This document shows positions 55,301-63,594 of a stretch of 64,000 bases of DNA, piece by piece. Origin of the DNA: Meiothermus taiwanensis DSM 14542. Lineage in GTDB: Bacteria > Deinococcota > Deinococci > Deinococcales > Thermaceae. Below the pieces are notes generated by a model, which saw only the letters and a program-made list of their open reading frames with translations, had not been told where the DNA came from and did not search any database. The stretch's first letter is position 1. Every line of letters starts with the position of its first letter. The stretch covers positions 62,001 through 126,000 of the forward strand of contig AXWR01000005.1 in assembly GCA_000482765.1 (NCBI GenBank), in the 5' to 3' direction. The position numbers were made by a program, and so were the translations under genes.

Positions 55301-55992
55301 CCCGCCCCCAGCTTTTCCCGTAGCCAGGCCACAATATCGTCGGAGATCTGCGGGGCCAGCGGATCCAGGAGCATATCGTGCTGGCTCTGATAAACGCGAT
55401 ACTCCTTATCGGGGCCACCGATCAGGGCAAAATAGCGGCGCACGGCGGCTTCCGGTACGGTGTCGTCGTGGGCGGCCTCGAGCACCAAAGCAGGGGCCCG
55501 AACCCTGGGCAAAAGCTCGGGCACCCGCCGCTGGAGGGCTATCAGCTGCACCAGGGCCACGGTGGGAAAGTTGGGGTAGTTGGGGCTCTGCGCCTGCCGC
55601 CGGGCGACCTCGACGGGGTGGGTGCTATGGGCCCAGGGTTTGACGTAGTGCAGCAGCGGGGCCAGGTAGGCCAGGCGGTTCTTGAAGCCCAGGGCCGGGG
55701 CCAGGGCCACCAGGGCGGCGGTTTTGTGCTCGGCGGCCAGCCAGCCGGCCAGCAGCCCCCCCATCGAGAGGCCCACCACCGCCCTGGGCTCGGGGAGTGC
55801 CAGATAGGCTTCGCGAGCGGTCTGGAGCCAGTCCAGCCAGCGCACGCCGCGCAGGTCTTCGGGGCGGGTGCCGTGGCCGGGCAGGGTGGGCTGGGCCACG
55901 GTAAACCCGGCCTTGCGCAAGGTTTCGGGCAGCGGCCCCATGGTCAGGGTGGGGTGGGAGGTAAAGCCGTGCAAAACCAGAACGCTTGACAT
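55297..55992 (-). CDS. Alpha/beta hydrolase (carboxylesterase Est30-like)
   Basis: 231 residues: VLVLHGFTSHP oxyanion loop, nucleophile in VGLSMGGLLA, Asp in EAAHDDTVP and His in YQSQHDMLLD. Resembles thermophilic carboxylesterases that cleave short acyl esters and monoacylglycerols. Converges with the S4 gene with a 4-bp overlap of stop ends. Confidence 0.87.
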   Translation of the reverse strand: MSSVLVLHGFTSHPTLTMGPLPETLRKAGFTVAQPTLPGHGTRPEDLRGVRWLDWLQTAREAYLALPEPRAVVGLSMGGLLAGWLAAEHKTAALVALAPALGFKNRLAYLAPLLHYVKPWAHSTHPVEVARRQAQSPNYPNFPTVALVQLIALQRRVPELLPRVRAPALVLEAAHDDTVPEAAVRRYFALIGGPDKEYRVYQSQHDMLLDPLAPQISDDIVAWLREKLGAG

Positions 55993-56021
55993 GGGCCAGC
56001 CCCAGCTTACCGCAGCGCGGT

Positions 56022-57272
56022 CTACTCCACCACCAGTGCCCGAAAATCGTTGAGGTTGTGGGCGGTCTCGCCGGTGATGAGCAGATCCCCCAGGGCCTGG
56101 AAAAACCCGTGCGCGTTGTTGTCGTGTAGCAGGGCCTTGAGATCGAGGCCCAACCCCTGGGCTTTGTGCCAGGTGTCGGGTGCCAGGATGGCGCCCGCTG
56201 CGGGGGTGTTGCCATCAATGCCGTCGGAGTCGGCGGCCAATGCCCAAACGCCCTCCTTGCCCAAGTAAAAACCCAGCCAGCCCAGAAACTCCTGGTTGCG
56301 CCCCCCCTGGCCCGACCCGCGCACCGTGACGCTGGCCTCGCCGCCGGAGAGCAGCACCACCGGGGGGCGGAAGGGCTGCCCGTGGGCGCGGATGCTCTGC
56401 ACCAGGTTGGCGTGAAAGCGGGCGAGCTCGCGGGCCTCGCCCTGGAAGCGGTCGGAGAGGATGACCGCCGGGTAGCCCTGGGCCTGCCAGAAGCGCTGGG
56501 CGGCCTCGAGCAGAACCTGGTTGCTGCCAATCAGCCGGTTCTCCACCCGCTGGAAGAGGGCCTCGCCCGGCTTGGGCGACTCGGGCAGGACACCCTTTGC
56601 GCCTTGCTCCAGGTGGGCCCGTACCTCGGGGAAGTCCAGGCCGTACTTGTCGAGCACCGCCAGGGCCAGGGCGAAGGTGGTCTCGTCGGGGACGGTGGGG
56701 CCCGAGGCAATCGCCGAGAGGTCGTCGCCCGGCACGTCGGAGAGGTACAGCGCCCGGATGCGGGCCGGGGTGGCCGCGGCCAGCCGCCCCCCCTTGAGGG
56801 CCGAGACGTGCTTTCGCACCGCATTGATCTCCTGAATCTCGGCCCCCGAGCGCAGCAGGGCCTGGGTCAGGGCCTGTTTGGTGGGCAGGTCAATCCCCCA
56901 GGGCGCACACAAAAGCGCGCTGCCGCCCCCCGAGACCAGGAGCAGCAGAAGATCGCTGGCTTGCAAACGCGAGACTGCCTGGAGGATGATCTGCGCGGCC
57001 CGCACGCTCTGCTCGTCGGGCACGGGGTGGCGGGCCGGTAGGATCTGACCATGTTCTGCTTGCGGCCAGTCCCGGCCCGCCTCGGCCTTGGGCACCGCTA
57101 TAAAGGGAACCTGGGGGAACCGCTCCCGGGCGGCCTCCAGCATGCTCATGGCCGCTTTCCCCACCGAAACGATCAGGGCTGGCACCTCCTCCGGTAGGTG
57201 CTGGGCGGTGAGGCGGGCGGGGTGGGTTTGCTCAAGGGCCTGCCGGAAGCTGGCGATGAGCAGCTCGCGCAT
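56022..57272 (-). CDS. Glycerate 2-kinase (GckA/MOFRL type)
   Basis: 416 residues from ATG 57272 (57281 is an alternative). SVGKAAMSMLEAA, LLVSGGGSALLCAPW and the C-terminal MOFRL domain (GGEASVTVRGSGQGGRNQEF, ADSDGIDG). Phosphorylates D-glycerate to 2-phosphoglycerate. It is the last gene behind glcDEF and so completes the route glycolate, glyoxylate, (tartronate semialdehyde), glycerate, 2-phosphoglycerate; glyoxylate carboligase and tartronate semialdehyde reductase are not here. Confidence 0.9.
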   Translation of the reverse strand: MRELLIASFRQALEQTHPARLTAQHLPEEVPALIVSVGKAAMSMLEAARERFPQVPFIAVPKAEAGRDWPQAEHGQILPARHPVPDEQSVRAAQIILQAVSRLQASDLLLLLVSGGGSALLCAPWGIDLPTKQALTQALLRSGAEIQEINAVRKHVSALKGGRLAAATPARIRALYLSDVPGDDLSAIASGPTVPDETTFALALAVLDKYGLDFPEVRAHLEQGAKGVLPESPKPGEALFQRVENRLIGSNQVLLEAAQRFWQAQGYPAVILSDRFQGEARELARFHANLVQSIRAHGQPFRPPVVLLSGGEASVTVRGSGQGGRNQEFLGWLGFYLGKEGVWALAADSDGIDGNTPAAGAILAPDTWHKAQGLGLDLKALLHDNNAHGFFQALGDLLITGETAHNLNDFRALVVE

Positions 57273-57304
57273 AGGGGGCATTTTATCCGGGGTGCAGGCT
57301 TGCT

Positions 57305-58582
57305 TTAACGGCCTGGAAGGATGGGGCTTTGGCGGTAGGCCCGATCCAGGAGCTCGAGGGTGTGCAGCACCGGAATCTCCCGGCCCAGCTTGCGCAGGTG
57401 GCTTTGGATCTGGGTGAAGCAGCCGATGTTGCCGGTGACCACCAGCTCCGCGCCGCTGGCGATGATGTTGCGGGCTTTGCGCTCGCCCAGGGTGGCGGCA
57501 ATCTGGGGCTGCTCGAGGTTGTAGGTACCCGCCGAGCCACAGCAAAGCTCGCCCTCGGGAATCTCGAGGAGCTCGAGGCCCGGAATGCTTCTGAGCAGCC
57601 GGCGCGGTTCGGCCCGCACCTGCTGGGCGTGGGCCAGGTGGCAGGCATCGTGGTAGGCCACCTTGAGGGGCCGCGAAAGCGGGGGCACAGCTTTCAAGCC
57701 CAGCTCGGCCAGGAAAACCGCGATGTCCTTGACCCTGGCCGCCAGTGCCTGGGCCTTTTCTTGTTCCGGTTCGCCGTGGAAGAGCAGGGGATACTCCTTG
57801 AGGCCCGAGCCGCAGCCGGCGGCGTTGGTGATGATCGCGTCGTACTCACCGGCGAAGGCCTCGAGGTTGGTCCGGGCAAAGCGCAGGGCCCTCTCTCGCT
57901 CGCCGGTGTGCATGGCTAAGGCCCCGCAGCAGCCCTGGCCTTTGGGGATGACCACCTCCACCCCGTTATGGGCCAGCACCCGCAGGGTGGCGTGGTTGAA
58001 GCCAGGCTGCAAGACCTGCTGGGCGCAGCCGGCCAGAAAGGCCACCCGGGCCCGCTTTTCCCCCTCGGCGGGAACCAGCTCGGGCAGGGGCTCGGCCTTG
58101 GGCAGTTGGTTGGGGAGCAGCTCGAGCGGGGCTTGCAACAGGGGCGGCAGGAGCGGCTTGAGGGGCTGGCCCAGCCGGCCCAGGGCGACCGCTGCGCGGA
58201 AGCGTGCGGGGTAGGGGAGGGTTTCCTGAAGGCCGATGCGGAAGAGCCTCTGGAAAGGGGAGCGGTGGCGCTTTGTCTCGCTCCAGGCCCGGTAGGTGGT
58301 GATGAGTTCGCCATAGGGCACGCCGCTGGGGCAGGCGGTGACGCAGCCCTGGCAGCCCAGGCACTTGTCGAGGTAGGGCTGGGCCTCCTCCAGGTTCAGG
58401 TTGCCCTCCAGCACCTCTTTCATCAGAAAAATGCGCCCCCTGGGGGAGTCCATCTCCTCGCCCAGCACCTGGTAGGTGGGACAGGCCGGCAGGCAGAAGC
58501 CGCAGTGCACGCAGGCCTCGATGGCGTGGGCCATGATTTCGCCCTGGGGGCCGAGCTTTTCCACATCAATTTTGTGCTGCAT
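57305..58582 (-). CDS. glcF: Glycolate oxidase iron-sulfur subunit GlcF
   Basis: 425 residues. Two 4Fe-4S motifs: Cys24/27/30/34 ([12 protein letters not shown]) and Cys74/77/80/84 ([12 protein letters not shown]), followed by two CCG domains ([22 protein letters not shown]). Passes electrons from GlcD/GlcE to the membrane chain. Starts 17 bp after glcE. Confidence 0.94.
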   Translation of the reverse strand: MQHKIDVEKLGPQGEIMAHAIEACVHCGFCLPACPTYQVLGEEMDSPRGRIFLMKEVLEGNLNLEEAQPYLDKCLGCQGCVTACPSGVPYGELITTYRAWSETKRHRSPFQRLFRIGLQETLPYPARFRAAVALGRLGQPLKPLLPPLLQAPLELLPNQLPKAEPLPELVPAEGEKRARVAFLAGCAQQVLQPGFNHATLRVLAHNGVEVVIPKGQGCCGALAMHTGERERALRFARTNLEAFAGEYDAIITNAAGCGSGLKEYPLLFHGEPEQEKAQALAARVKDIAVFLAELGLKAVPPLSRPLKVAYHDACHLAHAQQVRAEPRRLLRSIPGLELLEIPEGELCCGSAGTYNLEQPQIAATLGERKARNIIASGAELVVTGNIGCFTQIQSHLRKLGREIPVLHTLELLDRAYRQSPILPGR

Positions 58583-58599
58583 AGGGTTTCCTGGGCTTA

Positions 58600-59670
58600 C
58601 TAGGGTGGAGTGGGGCTAAACCGGCCTTGAGGGTCGAGGGCGGCGGCCACCCGCCGGCCGAAGGTATGCTCCAAGTCTATTCCAATCCGGGCCTGATGCG
58701 TAGGGCCCTTTAGAACCAGACCCGATAAGTTCTGAAGCCGTAACAGGGCATCCAACCGGGCGGGTTCGTGGTTCCAGGCCAGGTACAGGAGATGGCCCGC
58801 GCTCATGTACCGGCGGGGGGCGCTGCCCAGGGCCTGCTCCAAAGCGGGGATCTGCCGGGGGGTGAGGGCTACTTTGACCAGGTGGCCCTCGCCCAGCTCG
58901 AGCCGCTTCAGGTTGCGCCAGTACTGGGCCTCGGCCTCGCCCTCCAGGAGGTCGCCGGCCCTGCCCACAAAGGCCCTAAGCCGCTCCAGCCGGGCCGGGA
59001 GGGCTTCGGGCAGGCCCCCCAGGCGCAGGGTCAGGGTGGCGGGGGGCACCAGGTCGAGGGCATAAAGCTCGATGGGGGAGCCCGCCAGCCGGTAGAGGGC
59101 CTCGAGGGCCTCTTCCAGCCTGGGGAAGGCCACCTGCAGGGTGGCGGTGGCCTTGGGGTAGGGGAAGACCTTGAAGGCCAGCTCGGTGAGAAGGCCCAGC
59201 CGCCCCAGGCTGCCCACCATCAGCTTGGGCAGGTCAAAACCGGCGGCGTTCTTGACCACCTTGCCACCGGCCCGCACCAGCTGGCCCTCGCCATCCACAA
59301 ACTGCACCCCCAGGATGAAGTCCCGCACCCCCCCGTAGCGCTGCCGCATGGGGCCGGAAAGCCCCGCTGCCACCGTTCCTCCCAGGGTGGCCCCCTGCTC
59401 GGCCAGCGGGGGGTCGAAGGGCAGGTACTGCCCGTGCTGGGCCAGGAGCTCTTCCACCTGGGCCAGGGGGGTTCCGGCTTTAGCCACCAGCACGTACTCG
59501 CCAGGGTCGTACTCCACCACCCCCGAGAGGCCCTTCATCTCCAGGACGGTCTGGCCTTCCGCGGGCGTGGAAAGGGCCGGTTTGCTCCCGCCCCCGCGGG
59601 CCAGCACCCGGCGGTGGGCGCGCACGGCCTCCTGAACCTCGGCGGGGCTGGTGGGATGGAGCACGGTCAT
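58600..59670 (-). CDS. glcE: Glycolate oxidase FAD-binding subunit GlcE
   Basis: 356 residues, one FAD-binding domain of the PCMH type: [43 protein letters not shown] in pieces, [25 protein letters not shown]. Forms the oxidase complex with GlcD and GlcF. Starts 6 bp after glcD. Confidence 0.93.
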   Translation of the reverse strand: MTVLHPTSPAEVQEAVRAHRRVLARGGGSKPALSTPAEGQTVLEMKGLSGVVEYDPGEYVLVAKAGTPLAQVEELLAQHGQYLPFDPPLAEQGATLGGTVAAGLSGPMRQRYGGVRDFILGVQFVDGEGQLVRAGGKVVKNAAGFDLPKLMVGSLGRLGLLTELAFKVFPYPKATATLQVAFPRLEEALEALYRLAGSPIELYALDLVPPATLTLRLGGLPEALPARLERLRAFVGRAGDLLEGEAEAQYWRNLKRLELGEGHLVKVALTPRQIPALEQALGSAPRRYMSAGHLLYLAWNHEPARLDALLRLQNLSGLVLKGPTHQARIGIDLEHTFGRRVAAALDPQGRFSPTPP

Positions 59671-59676
59671 GGCAGG

Positions 59677-61116
59677 CTACTCCCTGGAAATAATACCGGC
59701 CCGCTCCAGGGGGTGGGGCCCGGCCTGGTGCAGAGCGGGGGCCTCGCCGCCGGGGAACATCTTGCCGCGGTTGGAAAGCTCAAAGGGATCCAAGGCCCGG
59801 CGGATGCGCCGCATGGCCTCCAGGTCGGCCTCGGAGAACATCTCGGGCATGTAGGCTTTTTTCTCCATGCCCACCCCGTGCTCGCCGGTGATGGAGCCGC
59901 CCAGGGCCACGCACAGGCGCAGGATCTCCCCCGCCAGCTCCTCGGCCCGCTCGAGCTCCCCCGGCACCCGCCCGTTGTACAGGATCAGGGGGTGCAGGTT
60001 GCCGTCGCCGGCGTGAAAGACGTTGGCCACCCGCAGGCCATAGCGCGCCGAGAGCCGCTCGATCTCCGAGAGGGCCTGGCCCAGCCTGGAGCGGGGCACC
60101 ACCCCGTCCTGCACGATGTAATCGGGCGAGAGCCGCCCCACCGCCGAGAAGGCGGCCTTGCGCCCTTTCCAGATCTTCAGGCGTTCCTCGGCACTCTGGG
60201 CCACCCGCACCTCGTAGGCCCCCGAGCGCCGGATGACCTCGTCCAGGTAGCGGGCCTCGGCCTCCACCTGGGGTGCCTCGCCCTCGAGCTCCACAATCAA
60301 CAGGGCCCGGGCCTCCCTTGGATAACCAGCCCTGACTGCGGCCTCGGCGGCCTCGATGGCCAGCGAGTCCATAATCTCCATGGCACCCGGCAGAAGCCCG
60401 GAGGCCACCACCGCGGCCACCGCCTCACCGGCTTTTTCCAGTGCGTCGTAGGCGGCCAGCACGGTGTGATAGGTCTCGGGTTTGGGTAAAAGGCGCAGGG
60501 TGATCTCGGTGGCAATGCCCAAAAGCCCCTCGCTGCCCACAAAGAGGCCCAGCCAGTCGGGGCCGGTGTTTTCCAGGCTTTCGCTGCCCAGCACCACGGT
60601 CTCGCCGTCGGGCAGCACCACCTTGGCCCCAAGCACGTGGTTGGAGGTCATGCCGTACTTGAGGCAGTGGGCCCCGCCCGAGTTAAAAGCCAGGTTCCCG
60701 CCAATGGTCGAGACCGGCTGGGAGGAGGGGTCGGGGGCATAGTAAAGGCCGTAGGGGGCGGCAGCGTTCGAGACCTGCAGGTTGATAAAGCCCGGCTCCA
60801 CCACCGCGATGCGTTCCTGCGGATCCAGCCGCAGCAGTTTGTTCATTCTGTTGAGGCCAATCAAAAGCCCGCCATCAATCGGTAGCGAGCCCCCCGAAAG
60901 GCTGGTGCCGGAGCCCCGGGCCACATAGGGTATCCGGTGCCTGGCGCACCAGCGCACCGCCTGCACCACCTCCTCGTGGCTCTCGGGCAGCACCACCGCC
61001 AGGGGCCGGGCCCGGAAGGCCGTAAGGGCGTCGGATTCGTAGGGCACCAGCTCACCCGGCTTGTGCAACAAGCGCCCCGGCGGAAAAAACCTGCCCAACT
61101 CCTCTAGAAGGGTCAT
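59677..61116 (-). CDS. glcD: Glycolate oxidase FAD subunit GlcD
   Basis: 479 residues from ATG 61116. FAD-binding [35 protein letters not shown] and the C-terminal [14 protein letters not shown] and [11 protein letters not shown] with the catalytic His residues. Oxidises glycolate (or D-lactate) to glyoxylate. An in-frame TTG at 61125 is an alternative start. The initiation region abuts the degenerate last repeat of a CRISPR array (61119-61155); there is no normal promoter region in front, so expression may depend on read-through from the array side or on a promoter inside it. Confidence 0.92.
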   Translation of the reverse strand: MTLLEELGRFFPPGRLLHKPGELVPYESDALTAFRARPLAVVLPESHEEVVQAVRWCARHRIPYVARGSGTSLSGGSLPIDGGLLIGLNRMNKLLRLDPQERIAVVEPGFINLQVSNAAAPYGLYYAPDPSSQPVSTIGGNLAFNSGGAHCLKYGMTSNHVLGAKVVLPDGETVVLGSESLENTGPDWLGLFVGSEGLLGIATEITLRLLPKPETYHTVLAAYDALEKAGEAVAAVVASGLLPGAMEIMDSLAIEAAEAAVRAGYPREARALLIVELEGEAPQVEAEARYLDEVIRRSGAYEVRVAQSAEERLKIWKGRKAAFSAVGRLSPDYIVQDGVVPRSRLGQALSEIERLSARYGLRVANVFHAGDGNLHPLILYNGRVPGELERAEELAGEILRLCVALGGSITGEHGVGMEKKAYMPEMFSEADLEAMRRIRRALDPFELSNRGKMFPGGEAPALHQAGPHPLERAGIISRE

Positions 61117-61118
61117 GC

Positions 61119-61451
61119 TTCCCAATTCTCACTCGAGCTCTCGCCCGAGTGCAACATTAGGGACGAGCGGGGGCAGATCCAGGCAGTGGTAAGTTTCAAT
61201 CCTCACTCGAGCTCTCGCCCGAGTGCAACTTTATCAGCCAACCGAGAGCGAGCTTTCAACCCCCGGGTTTCAATCCTCACTCGAGCTCTCGCCCGAGTGC
61301 AACCGGATACGTCCTTCCGGGTTTGTCCCGGCTGTGGCTCGTTTCAATCCTCACTCGAGCTCTCGCCCGAGTGCAACCTCTGGATGCCCTGGCCGCATCG
61401 CTCAAGGCCCACATGTTTCAATCCTCACTCGAGCTCTCGCCCGAGTGCAGG
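61119..61451 (-). CRISPR. CRISPR array, 5 repeats and 4 spacers, degenerate at both ends
   Basis: 37-bp repeat; plus-strand copies start GTTTCAATCCTCACTCG and end CTCGCCCGAGTGCAAC, at 61193-61229, 61267-61303 and 61341-61377, with edge copies at 61119-61155 and 61415-61451. Four spacers are each exactly 37 bp (61156-61192, 61230-61266, 61304-61340, 61378-61414). The minus-strand repeat begins GTTGCACTCGGGC and ends GGATTGAAAC, as in Thermus-type repeats, so transcription is probably on the minus strand toward glcD. The low-coordinate repeat has four changes in its minus-strand 3' end (ATTGGGAA for ATTGAAAC), and the high-coordinate repeat has lost its outer GTT. No cas gene is in the window. 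Confidence 0.95.
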
Positions 61452-61580
61452 GTGGGGGAAGGTAAAGGAAAAGCGGGTTTTCAATGTCCCCTGGCCGATT
61501 TCTCGGCTTGCGCGAACCCCCCTGGGTTTTGGCACCTGCTTGGGGTTCGCGCATTCTACCAGATATGCGGGGCTAGTTGC
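61452..61580. other. Region beside the CRISPR array with an 11-bp inverted repeat
   Basis: Holds GCGCGAACCCC (61510-61520) and its exact complement GGGGTTCGCGC (61542-61552) with a 21-nt loop, no T-run on either strand. TTTTCAATGTCCC near 61480 is faintly like the repeat start and might be an older eroded repeat. If the array is read on the minus strand this is where the leader should be, but it is not AT-rich. Confidence 0.5.
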
Positions 61581-62267
61581 TTAGCGGAACGCAAAGGGGT
61601 TGAAACGGGTGTCGCGGTCGTAATAGTCTTCGTTTTCGGCGCGCTTTAGGAATCCCACCACGGCGTAAGTAAGGGGTGTAAAAAGCACCTCTATGCCAAC
61701 TTTGAAGATGTAGTTCGAAACAAACACCGTCCAGAGCAGGCTGTTGTCCCAGATGCCATAAAAGGCCACCAGCAGGAAGATGGCGGTGTCCAGGCCCTGT
61801 CCTACCAGGGTAGAGCCGATGGTGCGCAAGGCCAAAAAGCGCCCCTGGGTGGCTACCTTAAGCCGCGCCAGAATATAGCTGTTGGCAAACTCACCCACCC
61901 AGTAGGCCACCAGGCTCGCCAGCACGATGCGCGGCACCAGACCCAGGATGGTAGAGAAAGCCTCGGCCGACTTTTGACTAAACTCATCGGTGGGTGTGGG
62001 CAGTGCGCTCACAAGGCCAAAGGTGAGGGCAGAAAGCAGTAATAGGAAGAAACCAGTCCAGATCACCCGGCGGCTTCTTTTGTAGCCGTAAACCTCGGTG
62101 AGTACATCGCCAAAGATATAGGCCAGGGGGAACAGCAGGGTGCCCCCGTCAAAGGTAAAAGGGCCAAAAAGCACCACTTTGGTCGAGGCGACGTTGGAGA
62201 CCACCAACACCACTACGAAAAGGGCTGTGATGAGATCGAGATAACGATAGCTTTTCATACGGCTCAT
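61581..62267 (-). CDS. Queuosine precursor transporter, VUT/YhhQ family
   Basis: 228 residues from ATG 62267, which is 1 nt after the hpt stop; ATG 62258 is possible. Six hydrophobic segments; LDLITALFVVVLVVSNVASTKVV, GGTLLFPLAYIFGDVLTEVYGY in pieces, and ANSYILARLK are typical of the VUT_1 family, whose member YhhQ imports preQ0/preQ1. QueA at 25 kb in the same window supports queuosine use. Cotranscribed with hpt. Confidence 0.88.
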   Translation of the reverse strand: MSRMKSYRYLDLITALFVVVLVVSNVASTKVVLFGPFTFDGGTLLFPLAYIFGDVLTEVYGYKRSRRVIWTGFFLLLLSALTFGLVSALPTPTDEFSQKSAEAFSTILGLVPRIVLASLVAYWVGEFANSYILARLKVATQGRFLALRTIGSTLVGQGLDTAIFLLVAFYGIWDNSLLWTVFVSNYIFKVGIEVLFTPLTYAVVGFLKRAENEDYYDRDTRFNPFAFR

Positions 62268-62268
62268 G

Positions 62269-62799
62269 CTATGCCTGTGAGGTGATGAAGGGTAGGTTGC
62301 GGTCGAACTGGCTACGGTCGAGGCCATAGCCATACACGAAGGCATCTTCGATTTCAAAGCCCAGGTAGTGAATGGGCACTTCAATCTGACGGCGGGAGGG
62401 TTTGGAGAGCAAAGCGGCAATTTTGAGCGAGGCGGGCTGGCGGGCCTCCAGCATCCGCAGCAGGTAGTTGATGGTAATGCCGGTGTCCACAATGTCCTCA
62501 ACCACAATCACATGCCGGCCTGCAATCGGGAGGCGCAGGTCTTTTATGAGCTCCACCTCGCCGCTGGTTTTCTGGCTGTCGCCGTACGAAGAAACCGCCA
62601 GAAAGTCCATGGTTAAGGGCATGTCAATGGCCCGCACCAGGTCGGCCATAAAGATAAACGCACCGTTTAGGACGCAAATTAGATGGGGTTCCTGGCCCTG
62701 GTAATCAAGCCTTATTTGTTCGCCCAGCTCGCGTATGCGCCTGGAGATTTGAGCCTCGCTTATCTGTACTTTGCCGTTGCCGGGTCGAAAGACGTCCAC
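62269..62799 (-). CDS. hpt: Hypoxanthine phosphoribosyltransferase
   Basis: 176 residues. PRPP motif VIVVEDIVDTGIT and VLNGAFIFMADLVRAI. Makes IMP/GMP from hypoxanthine/guanine. The start is GTG at 62799; TAGAAT (62811-62806) lies 6 nt upstream, so it has its own leaderless promoter inside the 3' end of the pseudouridine synthase gene. The N-terminus QISEAQISRRIRELGEQI is conserved, so the overlap is real. Confidence 0.94.
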   Translation of the reverse strand: MDVFRPGNGKVQISEAQISRRIRELGEQIRLDYQGQEPHLICVLNGAFIFMADLVRAIDMPLTMDFLAVSSYGDSQKTSGEVELIKDLRLPIAGRHVIVVEDIVDTGITINYLLRMLEARQPASLKIAALLSKPSRRQIEVPIHYLGFEIEDAFVYGYGLDRSQFDRNLPFITSQA

Positions 62800-63562
62800 T
62801 GTTAGATTCTACGGTACTCTTTTGAGGTCGTACACCGGCTTGGGCTGTGGGTTTTTGAATTGGGGATTGAGGCTGGGCACTGGCGTATAGCAGCTTAATT
62901 TCATCGGGGGTAAGGTAGCGCCACTCGCCGGCCTCGAGCTCCCCCAGCTCAATCGGCCCCACTGCAAGCCTGACCAGCCTTTCCACCGGATACCCTACCT
63001 TGCTCAGCATCCGGCGCACCTCGCGCTTGCGTCCTTCGGTCAGTACCAGCTTAACCCCATTCTTGGCCGGGTGGGCCTCGAGGGCCTGGGCCGGCCCATC
63101 CCCCAGCATCACCCCCTGCACCAGTTGCTGGCAGGCTTTGACGCTAACCCGACCGTTTTTGCACCAGGCCCGGTAGAGCTTGGGCACCTGGTTGCGGGGA
63201 TGGGTGAGCAGTTGGGTGAGGTGACCATCGTTGGTAAGCAACAGCAGCCCTTCGGTGTCCTTGTCCAGCCGCCCGACCGCATGCAGGCCGGGGTGCTTGG
63301 GAACCAGCTCATAGACGATTTTCTCCGCGTGTTCGTCCTCGTGCGTGGTGGTGTAGCCCCTGGGCTTGTGCAGGGCGATCACCACCTTTTTTTGCGGCAG
63401 CCGCACCCGCTCGCCGTCGAGATGCACGATATCGCCGGGCTGAACGACCGCTCCAATGCTGGCCACCTGCTGATTGATGGTGACCCTTCCCGCGCGGATT
63501 AAGTCCTCGGCTTTGCGGCGGCTGGCGATACCGGCGCGGGCTAAAAATTGCTGTAGACGCAT
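62705..63562 (-). CDS. RsuA/RluB-family pseudouridine synthase
   Basis: 285 residues from ATG 63562 (63571 possible). N-terminal S4 domain (RLQQFLARAGIASRRKAEDLI), catalytic Asp in GRLDKDTEGLLLLT, and KNGVKLVLTEGRKREVRRML. Modifies rRNA, probably 23S as RluB. The last 60 residues are a basic, Ser/Thr/Gln-rich tail (RLSTRQRQSTDKRG) translated in a frame overlapping the first 95 bp of hpt. RluB and RluE/RluF relatives often have such basic tails. Confidence 0.9.
   Translation of the reverse strand: MRLQQFLARAGIASRRKAEDLIRAGRVTINQQVASIGAVVQPGDIVHLDGERVRLPQKKVVIALHKPRGYTTTHEDEHAEKIVYELVPKHPGLHAVGRLDKDTEGLLLLTNDGHLTQLLTHPRNQVPKLYRAWCKNGRVSVKACQQLVQGVMLGDGPAQALEAHPAKNGVKLVLTEGRKREVRRMLSKVGYPVERLVRLAVGPIELGELEAGEWRYLTPDEIKLLYASAQPQSPIQKPTAQAGVRPQKSTVESNSGRLSTRQRQSTDKRGSNLQAHTRAGRTNKA
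62806..62811 (-). promoter_or_regulatory. -10 box of hpt (leaderless, internal)
   Basis: TAGAAT on the minus strand, 6 nt before GTG 62799, inside the pseudouridine synthase coding sequence. The -35 region is weak. Confidence 0.55.
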
Positions 63563-63594
63563 ACCCACCATATTACTGGCCGGGCCAGCGTGTT

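Noticed and set aside
58768-60489. 573-codon plus-strand frame opposite glcD/glcE
   Set aside because: Spans two genes on the other strand with no recognisable motif; an artefact of GC-rich codon positions.
61186-61649. Open frames across the CRISPR array
   Set aside because: They encode tandem copies of the repeat (PHSSSRPSA-like units) and are not genes.
61581-62507. Longer start for the VUT transporter (308 codons)
   Set aside because: The extra residues are an out-of-frame reading of hpt; the true protein starts right after the hpt stop.
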